Part shown: piece after piece, positions 28,701-41,300 of the stretch | Layout of the letters: each line of letters starts with the position of its first letter | How positions within the stretch are numbered: position 1 is the first letter of the stretch | Program-made: the position numbers and the translations under genes | NCBI RefSeq assembly: GCF_036370855.1 | Contig: NC_088100.1 | Span: 36,592,563 to 36,656,562 of the forward strand | DNA length: 64,000 nucleotides | Source: Dromaius novaehollandiae | Lineage: Eukaryota; Chordata; Aves; Casuariiformes; Dromaiidae | Reading direction: 5' to 3' | Notes under the pieces: generated by a model | Database searches by the model: none | Seen by the model: only the letters and a program-made list of their open reading frames with translations | What the model was told of the DNA's origin: nothing

Positions 28701-31700
28701 GGGTTTTAAAGTTATATTCTTGTACTTTGTTTTAGGAAGAAAATATGACTGTAACAGAGGATTTTAGTAGACTAGAAAACACTTACCAAATGGAAGCAGA
28801 GGTAGGTATTCAACCTAGCAGAGAAAAAAAAATGCACCAAGGGCCAGTGGAAATGTGCAGACTGTCTTTCATCATGACTAGAGTAGCTGTTCTCTACAGT
28901 AAAGTTAGCATAGTCCACAGAAACTACTGAAAGACTGCCATTGAAAGTGGCATTTAGTTGCAGCCTGCTGTTTTGTGCAGAGTATTTGTTTGCTGCTACT
29001 GTAATATAAAAAGAATTATTTTCTTCTCAGATTAATGTGTGTATTTTAAATTTCAGGTGATGCTATAGAAGGGAATATTGTGTTCTAGGACTCTAAGGCT
29101 GTCGTTCTACGGCAGTATAAGCAAACATAGGTTAGCGTCTTACCGTTCTGCGCTCTCATTCACCCCTAGCCATTCCTGCCCTCTACTTTTTGCCAGGAGT
29201 TGTACTTACATGATCAGGTGGTAGGTTAGTTCAGAAAGCTCTCCAAAAAGTGATTGTTTTTTCCATCATTTCAGCTCCCTGAACTGGAGGCAATGCAAGG
29301 CAGAGGACAAGAATGGATGGGGGACAAGAGTGGCAACCCCAGTCTAGATCTGCTTAAGTCACAGTTGAACAGCACCTGGACCTTGGGTCTATTCTACATG
29401 GCTCTGCCACCAGCCTGCTGCAAGTAAAGCAGAGCTAATTGTTTCCTAGGTAATTCACTTTGAATTCTCTAGATAAAAAGTGCTGTGCAAAAGCTAAATA
29501 TGGGAGTAATACCACTTACTTCAGAAGCAGCCCAGGGGAGTGCACTTTTGCACATTCATGAGATAGCAAAAAGTAAATGTTGCTCTAGAAACATTCACTG
29601 AGGGAAATGATGTGTTTTCAGTCAATGAATCTTTTCAGTGCATCAAATTTTAATGACTACCCAGTAACTTTACAGATTCTTATGAAGTCAACCTGGAAGT
29701 CTGCAATAAAATGATAGCTGTTTTATAGAGCTGCTACTTACAATTCCCTAAAGCAGGGTTCAGCCTCTTTGATTTGTTTGTTCATTTGTTTTAAGGCATA
29801 TTCTCATCCAAATAACAACAATAAATATCGAAATAATTGAGAATTTGCAGAGGACAATTTGGAGTTAAAAATGAGTCCTCAGCTACTTAAATGATAGGCG
29901 GCAGTGTCATGTTCTGAATTATTTTAGCTTTTTAATACAGACAAGTACTGTAAGGAAAGCTGAAATTACCAGGTCTTTTAGATAATCTATTCTTGAAAAA
30001 TCAATAAAACTGTATCCAATTATTATTTAGACTACAGACAAGCTTAGGCTTACAACTTCAGTCTTAAGTGGTAAGTTAACCAATCTTCTCCCTTTTCCTG
30101 CTCTTAATTTTCATACAACAAAGATTGTAACTGGAAAAACTAATTACATGGATCAAGTGTTTGTTTGTAGATGATATGGGCCAGCTGTAATTGCTGCTCA
30201 AAAGTTGTATGGTTGCCTAGAACTGGGAGTCAGAACTTGAAAATCTACCCATAGGACTGCTACTTTGGTTGCCTTGTACATGTAAGTAGCAGTATGGTAG
30301 CTCTTTATGCAGAGATTTGTTTCTCCGTTCCTCCCCCTTTATTTAAGTGCTAGTTTCATTAGTACAGCTTCATAAACCAATTAAGTTCTGTTGACGAGTG
30401 CATCTGACTGCTTTAGCAATATAAATTAATTTAAAATTAACTTAAACTGGCTTCTATAGCAGTGAGTTTGCTATTATATTTGTCATACATCAAATCTCAA
30501 AAGCCATGTTATATTCTATGAACCCTTTTTAGCGTTTTTCTACTTTAAGAGTTTTCAGAAGACTAAAGAAATTATCAGATAAATAGCTATTTTAAGATAT
30601 AAATAAGTATTAAGGATATACTTTCAATTCTAGGGAGGTAAATTTCCATATATATTATAACAAAGGAAAATGTGCGGAAGAATGAAGCTTTGTATGAAAA
30701 CACAAATCTAAAATATCTTAATTATAATAGTACATTTATTGCATCATATCTCATGGGATAAAGATTAGGTTGTTTTGTGCATTTTGTAATATACTTGACT
30801 TTTTAAAAAACACAGCTTCTTGTCCTTTTACAGCCTGACCCAAACATTTTAACATGCCCACAATGCTTTCTCTAACCATCACATTATTTTGTTCACATTT
30901 TATAACCTTTATTCAATCATAATTTTATTGAAGAAATTGAAACACTGCTTCGTATTTTAATGCTCAGGTATCCTCGCTGAATTTAAGTAGAATTTATTGG
31001 ATCTAGCTCTAAATAATCTAAGTGAAAACTATGATTTAAAAAAAATCACAGCTGTCACTCAGTTGTTTTCTGCCCTGAGGGTACCTGACTACATGCTTGT
31101 TTTCTGAAAATAAAGTTCTTAAGTGCCCAGAACTGGCCCAGTCTAAGCAGCTTATCTCTTGCTTAGAAGACCCACGATTCTTTTGTTTGATGATTCTTTT
31201 GTTTGATGGTTCTTTGATCTCCTTGAGGGAACTAATCCTGTAAATGCTGACAACAATCTGAAAGACACTATGATGGACCTCACAGTGAGACTGCGCTTTC
31301 TGCTTTCCACAAAATACAATTAATTATGACAACTTTCTCGCAAAATACAGCATAAAAGATTATGTGCTTTTTATAGTTTTGGGAAGAGCTCTCACTGAAG
31401 AAAAATCTAGGTTCAGTTTCATCTTCAGTCTTAGTTCAAATTCATATTACACCTTCCAGAAAGTGCTCCAACTACCATGTTACAGGTAAAGGGTGTATAA
31501 CTCAGACGAGGCAGACTTGGTGGAGTTCCTGCACAACAGACTTGTTGCTCTGTCCTTGTAGCGGATGGAAGTGAAGATACTGAGCCAGTGCAAGGATTAT
31601 ACCCAGGATGAGGGGAAATGCACTACACTGAGACAAGCTACCAAGAGTAATGAGATTTGTGCATTAGTTACTTTATAATTGTCAGTATCCATATTTACCT

Positions 31701-34357
31701 TCTCCTGTATGTGAAGTAGTTCTCTCCTCTCTTACTGAGGGGTAAACTTCCTTGGATTATATCTCTTATCACAAGGTGGCACACGGGAAGTAACTGTAGA
31801 GCAGCTGACATGCAGTAACTTGGATTTTCGTGCTAGATACCTTAACTGGGATAGCTTGCTTCATGGACTGCACAGAGAACATGTCCTGTACCTCACATGA
31901 GTTTGCAATGGAATTTTCTTTGCCACGGCTTGCTTTCTTTCCTGTGGAAGCTGTATTAGTGTGCAAAAAGAAATGGGATAAGAGAGAGAAGGAGCCTGAC
32001 TTGGTGGTGGTGAGAGCACTCTACTGGGAGGTGAAGAAAAGGATTTGGTCCTCCTAAAGAGGAGTTTGGGACCTGGGATTTCTGCTACCTGAATGCTCTG
32101 ACAGCTGGGCATCATTGGTTCACTGCTGACTACTGTGCTCTGCCACAGAGAAAGGCTTGTTCCTGGCTTGAAAGTCAGGTGGCAGGTTTTTCCCTTCAGG
32201 GAAGGCTGTAGGGCTCTGGATCCTGGGCTCATAGTGATGACTGTTTGTAGCACTTGTAAGAGCACCTAAATTCTGGAGAGGAATAAGATTCCTGAATCTT
32301 TTGTATTTAGTGCTTTTTATTGCCAAAGCCATAGACAGCTAAATGTTTAAATTGTTTTTAATCTGAGTCTGAAGTGCCCAGTTCTCTATAGGCACTGGAG
32401 CGAGTCTGTTCACCCAACACAGGGTTTTGAGCCCACTACAGGGACCAGGCTAGGGTTAGCTTAGTCTGACAGTTTAGGTTTCTTGAACGTAATGCTTGGA
32501 AATAAAATGTAATTTTCCTTCCTGCACAATGTTTTACACATCATTTTGCTTGGGCTTCTACATAATTAACATCTAGTAATCTAAGGCTAACTATAAAAGG
32601 CAGGAATTGGGATGCATCTGGTCATGTGTCCCAAAGAGCACGTGTTCATTCTTCAAATTGTTTACATACCAAGAATACCGTACTTCCTCACAAAAGAGCA
32701 TCTTCTCAATCCACAATTTTAAACCATTTTATAAACATCTTTCTGCTGCAAAACCAATGGTAGACTCATTATAAAAATGTTCTAGCCAACTAAATGTTAC
32801 AGTTATATTCAGGACTCTAGTATATTTAGTTTGTACATACACTGTCTTTGCAGTGATTTAATTAAAAGTGCATCATAGCAGAAAGTAAAAAAGAATGACT
32901 TGTCTAATCTCTGTGTTCACTCACAGGTCTGTATTATATTCAGTGATTTTGGAAAAATGCAGAATGTTTGCAATCTACTCATTGAAAAGCTAGGGACCTC
33001 TGTTACTATTAGTCCACCTCATTTCTACCACACACCAGAAGCTGTAGACACCCTTCGGTAAGTTGTTTCTCAGTCCACAAATTTTACAACCTCAGGTAAC
33101 AATATGAATACGTCATGTATACTGATTATAATGGGGACAAGCAGTTTCCCTGATGCCTATTAAAATTTATATTTAAGTATTTCAGCATTTTTTCTAAATA
33201 TAACTTTATAAATTAAGGTTGTTCAGCCTAGAAAGATACAGTTTGTTCCTTCTACAGTGCCCCTGTGCAAAAGCAGAATGTAATAAAAAAATGTTTTCCC
33301 ACTGATTTCAATTGGCTGTGTTATCAACTGTTAACATTAGCTAGGTCAACATATTTTGGCTTTCATTACATCAGCACCTATTAGTTTTAATTTGGATTTA
33401 TGCATGAATGTGTCACCAGATGTTGATAATTCTAAGTACTCTTGCTAATTTCCATTAGTCTTAGCTGCTGACAAGCTCTGAAACAAACGATTCACAGTCC
33501 TTGCTTAGCATCAAAACATGCTACTTTGAGGCCCAGGGGCCTAGATATTTCCACGGTTAATTATTCAAACTCCTGTTTCTTCTATTGGGATTGTGGGAAG
33601 TGGCAGAGGGGACCTTATCTTAGACTGGGTTTTGCCTTTTATAAAGAATCAGGCCTGTTCCCAGGAAGGGAACAGCTAGCTGCTGCTAACAACTCCGGAG
33701 GTGTCAGAAGTGTATCTCAAAGGTTTGTGCAGGAGCCTCGCTGGAAATCAGGCCAGTGAGGTTAAACAGGTCCTGGCATGCCTTACAGCTGGGCCACCCA
33801 AAGGCCTAGGGCAAAGGCTGAACTCATGCTCTGCACCACACACCTGAAGTGCCTGCAGCATATACGTGTTTGAAATGCTTCATCATAGTTGATAAGGATG
33901 CTGACATTTTCTCTTTGCTGAGTTCCCCCTCAGATTTCTAAACTGCCACTCGGAAGCTGGGGGAGGATAATGTGCCTTGCATCTTACCTAGTTATGAAGA
34001 CGGAGGCACTGAAAAAGTTATTTGGCAGGAAAACTTTGTACAACAGTTGGCCCTGCTTGTTATATTGCTGCTTTTCTACCTCTCAGCCGTGAAGTATGTG
34101 TTGCTGCTGTTGGAAACACACGGCGAAAAGCTCAAGAAGTCTGTCGATTGTTTGGCCAGTCATTGGGAAAACCCTTCCTAATAAGAGAAGAAGAAACAAA
34201 AGAATGGGGAGGCCACATAGACAGTCATCTATCTAACACCTCAGATTCATTGACGATGCAGGAAAGAATCCAGAATGCAACTGTTTATGCGTCTTGTAGA
34301 GTATTTGCTGTGTTTGAGATAAAGGGAAAAGAAAACAGAAGAAACAAGTTGCTCTAG
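22198..34357 (+). CDS. IRAK1BP1: IRAK1BP1 gene, complete coding region (four exons)
   Basis: Interleukin-1 receptor-associated kinase 1 binding protein 1 (SIMPL), a SIMPL/DUF541-family protein reported to bind IRAK1 and to modulate TNF/IL-1 signalling to NF-kB p65. Coding exons are 22198-22449, 28736-28801, 32927-33057 and 34087-34357. They sum to 720 nt, 239 residues plus stop, and all junction phases agree. The start MALPVPPPARVLAEL parallels the mammalian N-terminus. Further landmarks shared with mammals are EVHVSGSAELSAGPDRA, TVTEDFSRLEN, YQMEAE, FGKMQNVCNLL, SPPHFYHTPE, RRKAQEVCRL, GKPFLIREEETKEWGG and FEIKGKENR. It is slightly shorter than the human protein (260 aa as I recall), with the difference in the poorly conserved N-terminal part. 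Alternative exons or starts cannot be excluded. Confidence 0.96.
22739..22767 (+). repeat. Poly(A) tract of 29 bases
   Basis: An uninterrupted run of 29 A in IRAK1BP1 intron 1, about 290 bp after the exon 1 donor. It could be a simple homopolymer or the tail of a retroinsertion. I see no recognisable retroelement body directly upstream and no clear target-site duplication. Confidence 0.9.
26391..26466 (-). repeat. Relic of ancient amniote interspersed repeat
   Basis: The stretch TGTACAGTACCTAACACAG, followed by CTGGTCATAACTTTGGGGCT and then ACAAATGCTCTTATAAAT, resembles the reverse complement of a very old repeat common in reptile and bird genomes. That repeat has a core I remember as a 'chance-of-gcctag...ccccagtcatggaccagg...' text. 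The same family appears in the opposite sense near 37.8 kb. Identification is by eye only, and the family name is uncertain. Confidence 0.45.
27319..27400 (+). repeat. Imperfect ~51-bp duplication
   Basis: GGTTATTTCTATGAAATATA begins at 27319 and GGTTATTTCTGTGAAATATA at 27370, each followed by an A/G-rich stretch and a TTTTA. It is a local tandem duplication inside IRAK1BP1 intron 1, with no sign of function. Confidence 0.7.
28736..28801 (+). CDS. IRAK1BP1: IRAK1BP1 coding exon 2
   Basis: 22 codons, phase 0 at both ends. Acceptor tttag|GAAGAA, donor GAG|gtaggt. Encodes EENMTVTEDFSRLEN and YQMEAE, part of the SIMPL domain and closely parallel to mammals. Confidence 0.95.
28802..32926 (+). other. 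IRAK1BP1: IRAK1BP1 intron 2
   Basis: 4.1-kb intron. The only structure noticed is a short 16-bp tandem repeat at 31176-31216. An open frame of 134 codons on the minus strand (31861-32265) shows no recognisable protein and is treated as chance. Confidence 0.8.
31176..31216 (+). repeat. 16-bp tandem repeat, ~2.5 copies
   Basis: GATTCTTTTGTTTGAT begins at 31176 and 31192, and a third diverged partial copy begins at 31208. A minor simple tandem repeat inside intron 2. Confidence 0.8.
32927..33057 (+). CDS. IRAK1BP1: IRAK1BP1 coding exon 3
   Basis: 131 nt: 43 codons plus two bases (CG), donor CG|gtaagt, acceptor cacag|GTCTGT. Encodes VCIIFSDFGKMQNVCNLL through SPPHFYHTPEAVDTL. The split arginine codon is completed by the first base of exon 4. 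Confidence 0.95.
33058..34086 (+). other. IRAK1BP1: IRAK1BP1 intron 3
   Basis: 1.03-kb intron between matched donor and acceptor sites. The short open frame at 33526-33759 has no recognisable product. Confidence 0.8.
34087..34357 (+). CDS. IRAK1BP1: IRAK1BP1 terminal coding exon 4
   Basis: One base completing the split arginine, then 89 codons and TAG at 34355-34357. Acceptor ctctcag|CCGTGA. Encodes RREVCVAAVGNTRRKAQEV, then GKPFLIREEETKEWGG and the basic tail KGKENRRNKLL, which matches the lysine/arginine-rich C-terminus of mammalian SIMPL, reported to act in nuclear localisation. Confidence 0.96.
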
Positions 34358-35080
34358 AAACATTCTTGTCACTGAAACCTCGGATTAAACATCCAAATGC
34401 CTTCATTTTTCAAGCATGTACTTTTCATGGAACAGTTTTTAGAAAGAAAATTCTCAAATACTAGACACTTGTATATTTAGTAGAAGTTTTCAAAGTGGAT
34501 TCCACTGGCACTGTATATACATTTTGGTTTTTTAATTCATACACTTTTCATGCTTTCTTCCTGCTTTCTTTTTTTACTTCACTCTTATGGTAGGAAGAAT
34601 ATTAAGAATGCAGTTTGTGAGCCAAAGTAGGTTGCTTCTAACATGTCTATCCAAGTGCAAGAAATTACATTTAATACAGTTCTGTGTCACTCACAACTCT
34701 TCCTTTGCGTGAATCATTTTAAAGTATCACGATACATGCTTTGTAAAAAGAGAGTGGTCAAATTATTGCAGGATTTACTTACTGCAGCTCTCCCCAGAAC
34801 TATTTGAGTTCCATTTGGCCTTTATTTAGCTCTCTGCCCTTAAATCAAGGTTACTGTTAGTTCTGGAAGCTCATTATTTAACCATTTAACTTAATTCCAT
34901 CCCCCTGGCAAAAGGCCAAGGTATTTGAAATTCAAAACCTTAGGTACTGCTGCCTGAAGTTTGGCTATATTTAAAACCTTCCTCCCAAGTTAGGAAACTA
35001 AACCCAGGCCTGAGTTCATGGTACACTGAATATGCAGTGCATTCATTTCTGCTGAAACAAACTGTCCAACATAAGACATG
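34358..35080 (+). other. IRAK1BP1 3'UTR and convergent intergenic gap
   Basis: The region between the IRAK1BP1 stop and the presumed 3' end of the minus-strand YccV-like gene. On the plus strand I find no AATAAA here. The only near-canonical signal is ATTAAA at 34384-34389, very close to the stop. The first AATAAA downstream is at 35704-35709, which would make the two transcripts overlap in antisense. No other gene was seen. Confidence 0.5.
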
Positions 35081-35210
35081 CTTAATAATTTCAGTTTTAT
35101 TTCTTCATAAGAAATAATTTACATCAATTTTATCCTGCTGTCCATTTGCTCCAGTTTAAAAAGGAAGTGTGTTGTGCACATATACATCACATATAAAACA
35201 CTTAAATACT
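35080..35210 (-). other. 3'UTR of the YccV-like gene
   Basis: A short 3'UTR is inferred from the stop at 35211-35213 and a minus-strand AATAAA (TTTATT at 35096-35101), with cleavage expected about 15-20 nt beyond. The end is approximate. Confidence 0.55.
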
Positions 35211-35306
35211 TCAGTCATGAGGATAGATTTTTTTCAACCATGGCTGCATAACGTATTTTGATCCATCATAGCCACTGAAATAGGCTTTCATATCAGGGTG
35301 ATGTAC
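35211..35306 (-). CDS. YccV-like gene, terminal coding exon
   Basis: 31 codons and TGA (35211-35213). Acceptor ttctcag|GTACATC on the minus strand, phase 0. Encodes VHHPDMKAYFSGYDGSKY and PWLKKIYPHD, the C-terminal segment of the YccV-like domain (the HPEVGRYFxxFDG-like stretch of the family). Confidence 0.9.
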   Translation of the reverse strand, partial: VHHPDMKAYFSGYDGSKYVMQPWLKKIYPHD

Positions 35307-38300
35307 CTGAGAAAATAATTTTTCCAAGGTGAACAGGCATCAGAACTAGCAATATATACAAATTGATACTTTAATGATTATTTTAAGTTATTAACTTATT
35401 ATGGTTAACTCCTGTTTGGTGTTAAATACAGGATGTACTTAAAGACACTTTTAGCAGGATTTTTGACACACCTTAGCCATTGTTCTGATGGCATAAATGA
35501 GGTTTTCTCAAACTGCTGAACTACTCTACAAATCTTGAACATATCTCATGAAGTAACAAGTAAGTGCTAGATCTAAACAGGAGCTGATGTATTTAAATCG
35601 GCACTATTTCTTAGTGAAGTACTTCCCACTCATTTGTTGCTGGTACAGCTGTTTGCTATTATTCAGCTGGATCAGTTATCTAGTCCCATTAGGCAGCAGG
35701 AACAATAAAGCAGCAGTTAGTGAAGTGATGGCCATAGGTAGCACAATATCCAGCTTTAAGATGCAAAGCCACAGAAGGGAATCCACATTACATGCTGTGT
35801 CATGATCCAAAAAGCTTACAATGAGTTGTTTAGAACTGTCCATTAGGAAATGGTGAGAATGAATTTAAGCTTTTTCTCTTCCCTTCAGTCCCAAAACCCT
35901 TTAGGAAAGTACACTGTCAATTAGACCGTAGGAGAGGAGGAATGAGGGCATTCTGCAGACCTTCTTTTGAACTTAAGGTATAGGCGTGACTAACAAAGTT
36001 TGTAATTAATCTCACTCAATTAAACAACTTTCAAAGGTCTGATTTCACAAGCTTGTTACTATCGCTTCCCCTAATACTCTGTGTGGAGAATAAGCCACTC
36101 CTGTAGCTGAATAAAGCAATCTGACATCTTAAAGGCTAGTTTTCACATAAGGTAAATGTTTAAGGTGAGGTATCTGTTTCTCCCCATGGACTATAAAGGT
36201 AACTGAAGGTGACCAACTGACATAATGAAAGGTGTGTGGTTTTTTGACGTGTACATAAGAACAGTCAAAACCCAGTTCTAAATACATATGACGCTCATCT
36301 GAGATGGCATTGTTCCCATTGCCGAGTTCAGGCACGTTAGTACATTTTATAGTACAGTCTTTGGCTAAAACGGAGGCACAGTTTCATCAGAAAGCTTGGA
36401 GAATCTTCAGGCCAGCCTAACTTACACCATTTGATTGGGGCTTTACATACGTGTATTTTACTATACCTGTTAGGTGAATGGCTTAACTACTTGATGTTAT
36501 TTTGAATATGGATACTGCCACTATCCAATTTAAAAGAAGAAGATTCCACTATAGTGCTGGTTCCCTTGCAAAAATGCCACCTGTATGCAGCATGGATGCT
36601 TGAAGGCTGTCTTCTGGATCAGACTCCTCTCAGGACTTAAACATATCTCTAACTAGTTTAAGAATTAGGTGCATCTTGTGTGAGCTAGACATGAAAAGCT
36701 ACTGAGATCATGATACACAAGACAGAATTTTAGGCTCCCACAGAGCTTTGCAGTCAAGCAGAGAGATATTATTCAGTCTGGGCAGCATCTGAGCCAGAGC
36801 TCTTTGAAATGCAGTTTTTTTCAAAGGGGAACTGCAAAACCAGTATACTTTGCTAGATCTGTAGGAAGAGATTAAATGGCTTGTTCAAGTCTGATGGGTC
36901 AGTGAGATTCCGAAACAAAGTCCATGTCTGCAACATCCTGTTCACAATAGAAATCAAGTTGCTAAAATCTGATGAGCAAAAAAACCTAGAGTTTGATACT
37001 TGGAAGTAGGCAGCACTTGGCTTTAGTCATTTATCACCGGAAAATATGTATTTGAAAGTACAACAATAATTTGCATATCTGCTTTTGTTGCTGGTTTTCA
37101 CTACCTTTGTTAAATGCATAGCTAACATCTATGAAGTCAAAGGTCAGCCAACTTTTAAGCATACAGGATAACAAACAAGTTGCAGTTAAATAAAAAATAA
37201 ATACTACCTCTAATCCCATAATAATTGTTATCTCCTCCTCAGGAATGTAAGCTGTAGATTTGCCAAATCCATTTGCTTTGTTAATTAGAATTCGATAGTG
37301 AGGAGTATCTTTTAGATCCTGTAAAAATACAAGAAAAATAAATAACCTCAAGGGGAGAACATGACTAAAGATTACATTATATAAGTTAACTTTCAGTAGA
37401 TTTACAAATACTAAAAAACCCTCAATATATACATAGGACAAATTAAATTTATGATCTTATCAAGATCAGTTTGGAAAATTAAATATAAAACAATCAGACC
37501 TGTAATCTGTGAAGTTCTACTAGGCATATCTGAAATACTCTTTAAAGAAGCAATATTCCAAGTAATCTTTTCTCCAGTAAATCTTACAAGAAACATGACT
37601 TAGAATATCCCTGCTTTCTGTAAGTAGTCCCCATAACAATTTATTAGTCATCCTTCTTCCTTCACCTTCACAAGTTTTTACAGAAAGGGACTGAAAAAGG
37701 GGCGAATCTAGAGCATAATACCACCTCTGACAATGTTGGTCCCAACCCTGGGCATAACTTAGGGAACTCCAGCCACGAAGGAGAAATGTGGCTTACTATT
37801 ATTTATTTTTATATTCTTATAGTGCCTAAAAACCCCAGTCATAGACCAGGGTCCCAGCGTGACTAGTCGTAAATGTTCCTGCCCCTAACAACGCATAATC
37901 TAAACACACACACAAAAAGTGATGGATGAATATAGGCAGATAAATGGTGAGCCAATGAAGCAGTTAGGCAGTACTGGTCAATGTGAAAGGCAGTGACCTC
38001 TGCACAACAATGTATTAATGAACTAGAAGTCAAAGAAAGGCAGTGATGCTGTAAGGTGGTGGAGCTGAAAGCATGGATAATGTCTGGAGAGGATTTGCAA
38101 GGATCAAGCTCAGTAGTTGACTCTTATGGTCAAAAGCAATTTTGTGTAGCTGATGCATGTAATATGATGATGCAAAAGCTAGTTTAAAAAAAAGAAAGAG
38201 GGAACCACATCACTGTTGAAATTAAAATCATAAAGACGAACACAAAGTCATTGGGAGAACAGAACTAAATAAGATACATACAAAGAATCAGCATGCCTGA

Positions 38301-41300
38301 TGGGAAATATCTGGGTGTTCAGTAGATGCAGTAATATAGAGAGAGAAGAAAAAAAGCACTGATGCAGATATTTTAGAAGTCAAGGATGAGTGCCAGGTGG
38401 ATAAAATTACAACAGGGAAGGGACAGAAGACACAACATAGGACTGAATGTCTGCTCCCAGCTGAACACCAGTTCTCTTCTACAGGCAGTTTCTTTCTTTT
38501 TCTCATTTTCAGTCCCCTTTGGCCTCCCTGCCACTTTTGCAACATGTAAGCAGCCAACCCACAGAGTAAGCAGCACTGTCAACATAGATTTAGGATCTTA
38601 TTTTAAAATAGATCTCATTTTAGAATAGACCAAGGACTTAGGCTAGACAATTTCAAAAGCTTCAAGAATTCTAACAAAAACATGTTGTTAGAACCCCCAA
38701 AACATACCTTTTAAACTGAAACTGATTAAACACTAGAGCTTACTTGCATTTCTTAGGTGCAATGAAGATACTACTACTTACATCTACACATCCGATAAAG
38801 GATTTAAATGCTTCTCAACTTTAATAACGTACCACAAGAAACTAGTTCAAACATCATAGGTTGACACTGCTGCTTTAAAGGCAATGCTGCATGTTAAAAG
38901 TGAGTAATTTTAATTCAAGAGACTGCCAGTACATCCCTGACCAGTGAAGCTTAACCAATGAGTGCTGCAACAAGGCTCTACTGTGATGACAGAGCAGAAC
39001 AAGCAGAAGTATCCCTCAGCTACACAGGTGATATGGGACTCAAACTATTTTCCATTAGGTTAGCAGAAAGACTGTCTGTAATGGCGTTTCCAAGATATTT
39101 TTTTTTTAAACCTGAGTTATTCTGTGTATGTATTAATAAAGCAAGAATTTAAAACATTCAAACCTGTTTTGCTGGAGGATATTTGTGTTGTAGCCATTCT
39201 TCTGGAGCTTTAGCTTTTACATCCCATCCAACAATGACTCCTGAATAGCCAAACCTTTTGTGAACTATTACCTGTCCCACACTGAACTGAATATATTCAG
39301 GCTTTGGACTGCGAATGTAAGTTGATTCTAGTTTAAGAAAGAAAGAGACTTAGCAAGGAAGTGTGTTTCATCTAGTATACTGAACATTTAAGCAGATGTT
39401 CATCTGACTTCCAGTGCAACAGACTGGCAGTTATATTACTTAATGAAGTAAGCAAGGAAAGAGATACTGTCTTCCCCATGCCTCCCCCCCCAAATGTTAT
39501 TACAGTACTTGACAAAGTAGCATCCACTAAGGAAGGTATTTTTGTGTTTGTACACTTTTGAGACTACGCATAGGTCTTAACAGAGTTTTGGAAAGCATAA
39601 ACACAAGTATGCATTGACAATTATTTTTACCTTAAGCCTTGTATACAGTATTTTACAAGGCTACACGTAGTGCAACTAGTCCTAACTTAGTTTTTTTCAG
39701 TTTGTGTCACAGAATTTCTTCTAGTCAGTCTGCCACAGGGTTTTTTTTTTTTTGAAAGGGAACCGCACTAAGTCGAGATCAAAAGGCTGATCAACTGCTT
39801 ATTTATCCTGTTATGAAGCTGATTAAATCAGTTCACTTGAATAAAATGAAAAGTATACCACTGTTTTTTCATATGTCAGTTCAAAACAGGCACACTCAGA
39901 TCTGTTCAGTAAAATGTCCAGGATGGTATACCATATTGATACTGTTATACAATACAGAATGAAAAGGCCCCAGATTCTACATTTTTTGTTTTGCTTACAA
40001 TTAACAACATTTGGAGAGAAGGTCTTTCCCCCCCCCCCATCGGTTACAAGGTAAGTGCAGACATACACCTTAGAATAAAATATCACAAGCGAAATCCAAG
40101 AAAGACTCCAGTACCTGCAAAATAAGAATTGGTTGTTTCTTCATTTTCTCCGCTTTTAATTTTCTTTTCTCCATAGTACCAATTCCTAAAATGTAAAATT
40201 AATTAACCAATGTTCAAACAAGTTCTTTAGAAACTCAGTATTAGGATAACCAGTCTTCTGATTATTTTAAGTAAAGCAATACTGCAAAACATTTGATACG
40301 AAATTCATTACAATTTGAAACCCAAACAGAATGACAGCTTTACAGGAACAGCACTTTTAGGGGATATACAAGAAAAAGGAATTTTTTTTTAATCTTGGTT
40401 TAGCTCAAGTCTGTAGGCATGCTTAAGGTTGACAAATACCTTTTAACAGGATCAAAAATGGAAAAATGTCCTGACTTGTCTGGCTGCATTGTTGAAAATA
40501 GCAGCTAATATGGAAGGTTTGGAAGGTCACAAATGTCACCATATTTTTAGCATAATCAATTCTTTATAGTATTATAAGATATTTAGAAGACACAAGCACC
40601 TCCTACTGTAGACAGATCATCAAAGGATTGGTCCTTGGAAGCTCTATCTTTAGATATCCCTGGAGCTTTCTGCAAAGTTAGAGGAAGCAAGGTAAGGGGG
40701 AACCTGAAGAATCCACAGAAACTGTGCTTTCCTATAAAAAAAATGGAGACTCTTCCTTTTATATATCACTGCTCTGGGCTTCTCTGGGGGCAAAATTTAA
40801 GTCTGAATTTTCCACAGTTCAGAGGTCACATCTCACAACACTTAACCTCCTCAAATAAGTACAAGCAAGTCTCCTTAAATTAAAGCGGTGTCTATGATAC
40901 AGTGAGCTGGTCTAGAAACAGTAAGACTGTATCGTGAATGTCCAAGTTTTCCCTTTTATCTAAATCCATCTTTGTTTTCTAATTCACTTCCAAGTTTTCC
41001 AGGACTATCATATAGAGCATAAGATGTTCATCCCATGTTATAGAATCTCATCCTACAAACACATATCTGCTTAAAATCATTAATGTGTTAATCCTACTGA
41101 CTTCACAATCAGACAAATTTGAAGTAGAGGATAACACATACATAATTACTGCTATGATTTATGTTTAGTTTTCCATGGAGTCCAAGATGCGTATTTGTGC
41201 AGAATATAGGAAAAAGGTAGAAAATCCCAAGTCAGTCTCAACAGGAGAATATGAGACATTTCCCCTTTGTTACTTACATCATCCCTAAAGCATACCTTTC

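Larger units (their letters stand above)
22450..28735 (+). other. IRAK1BP1: IRAK1BP1 intron 1
   Basis: 6.3-kb intron. It holds the tail of the CpG island, a 29-base A tract at 22739-22767, a relic of an ancient interspersed repeat at about 26391-26466, and a short ~51-bp duplication near 27319-27400. No other exon was recognised. Confidence 0.8.

Noticed and set aside
31861-32265. 134-codon minus-strand frame in IRAK1BP1 intron 2
   Set aside because: Translation shows no recognisable protein; overlapping frames on both strands are also open.
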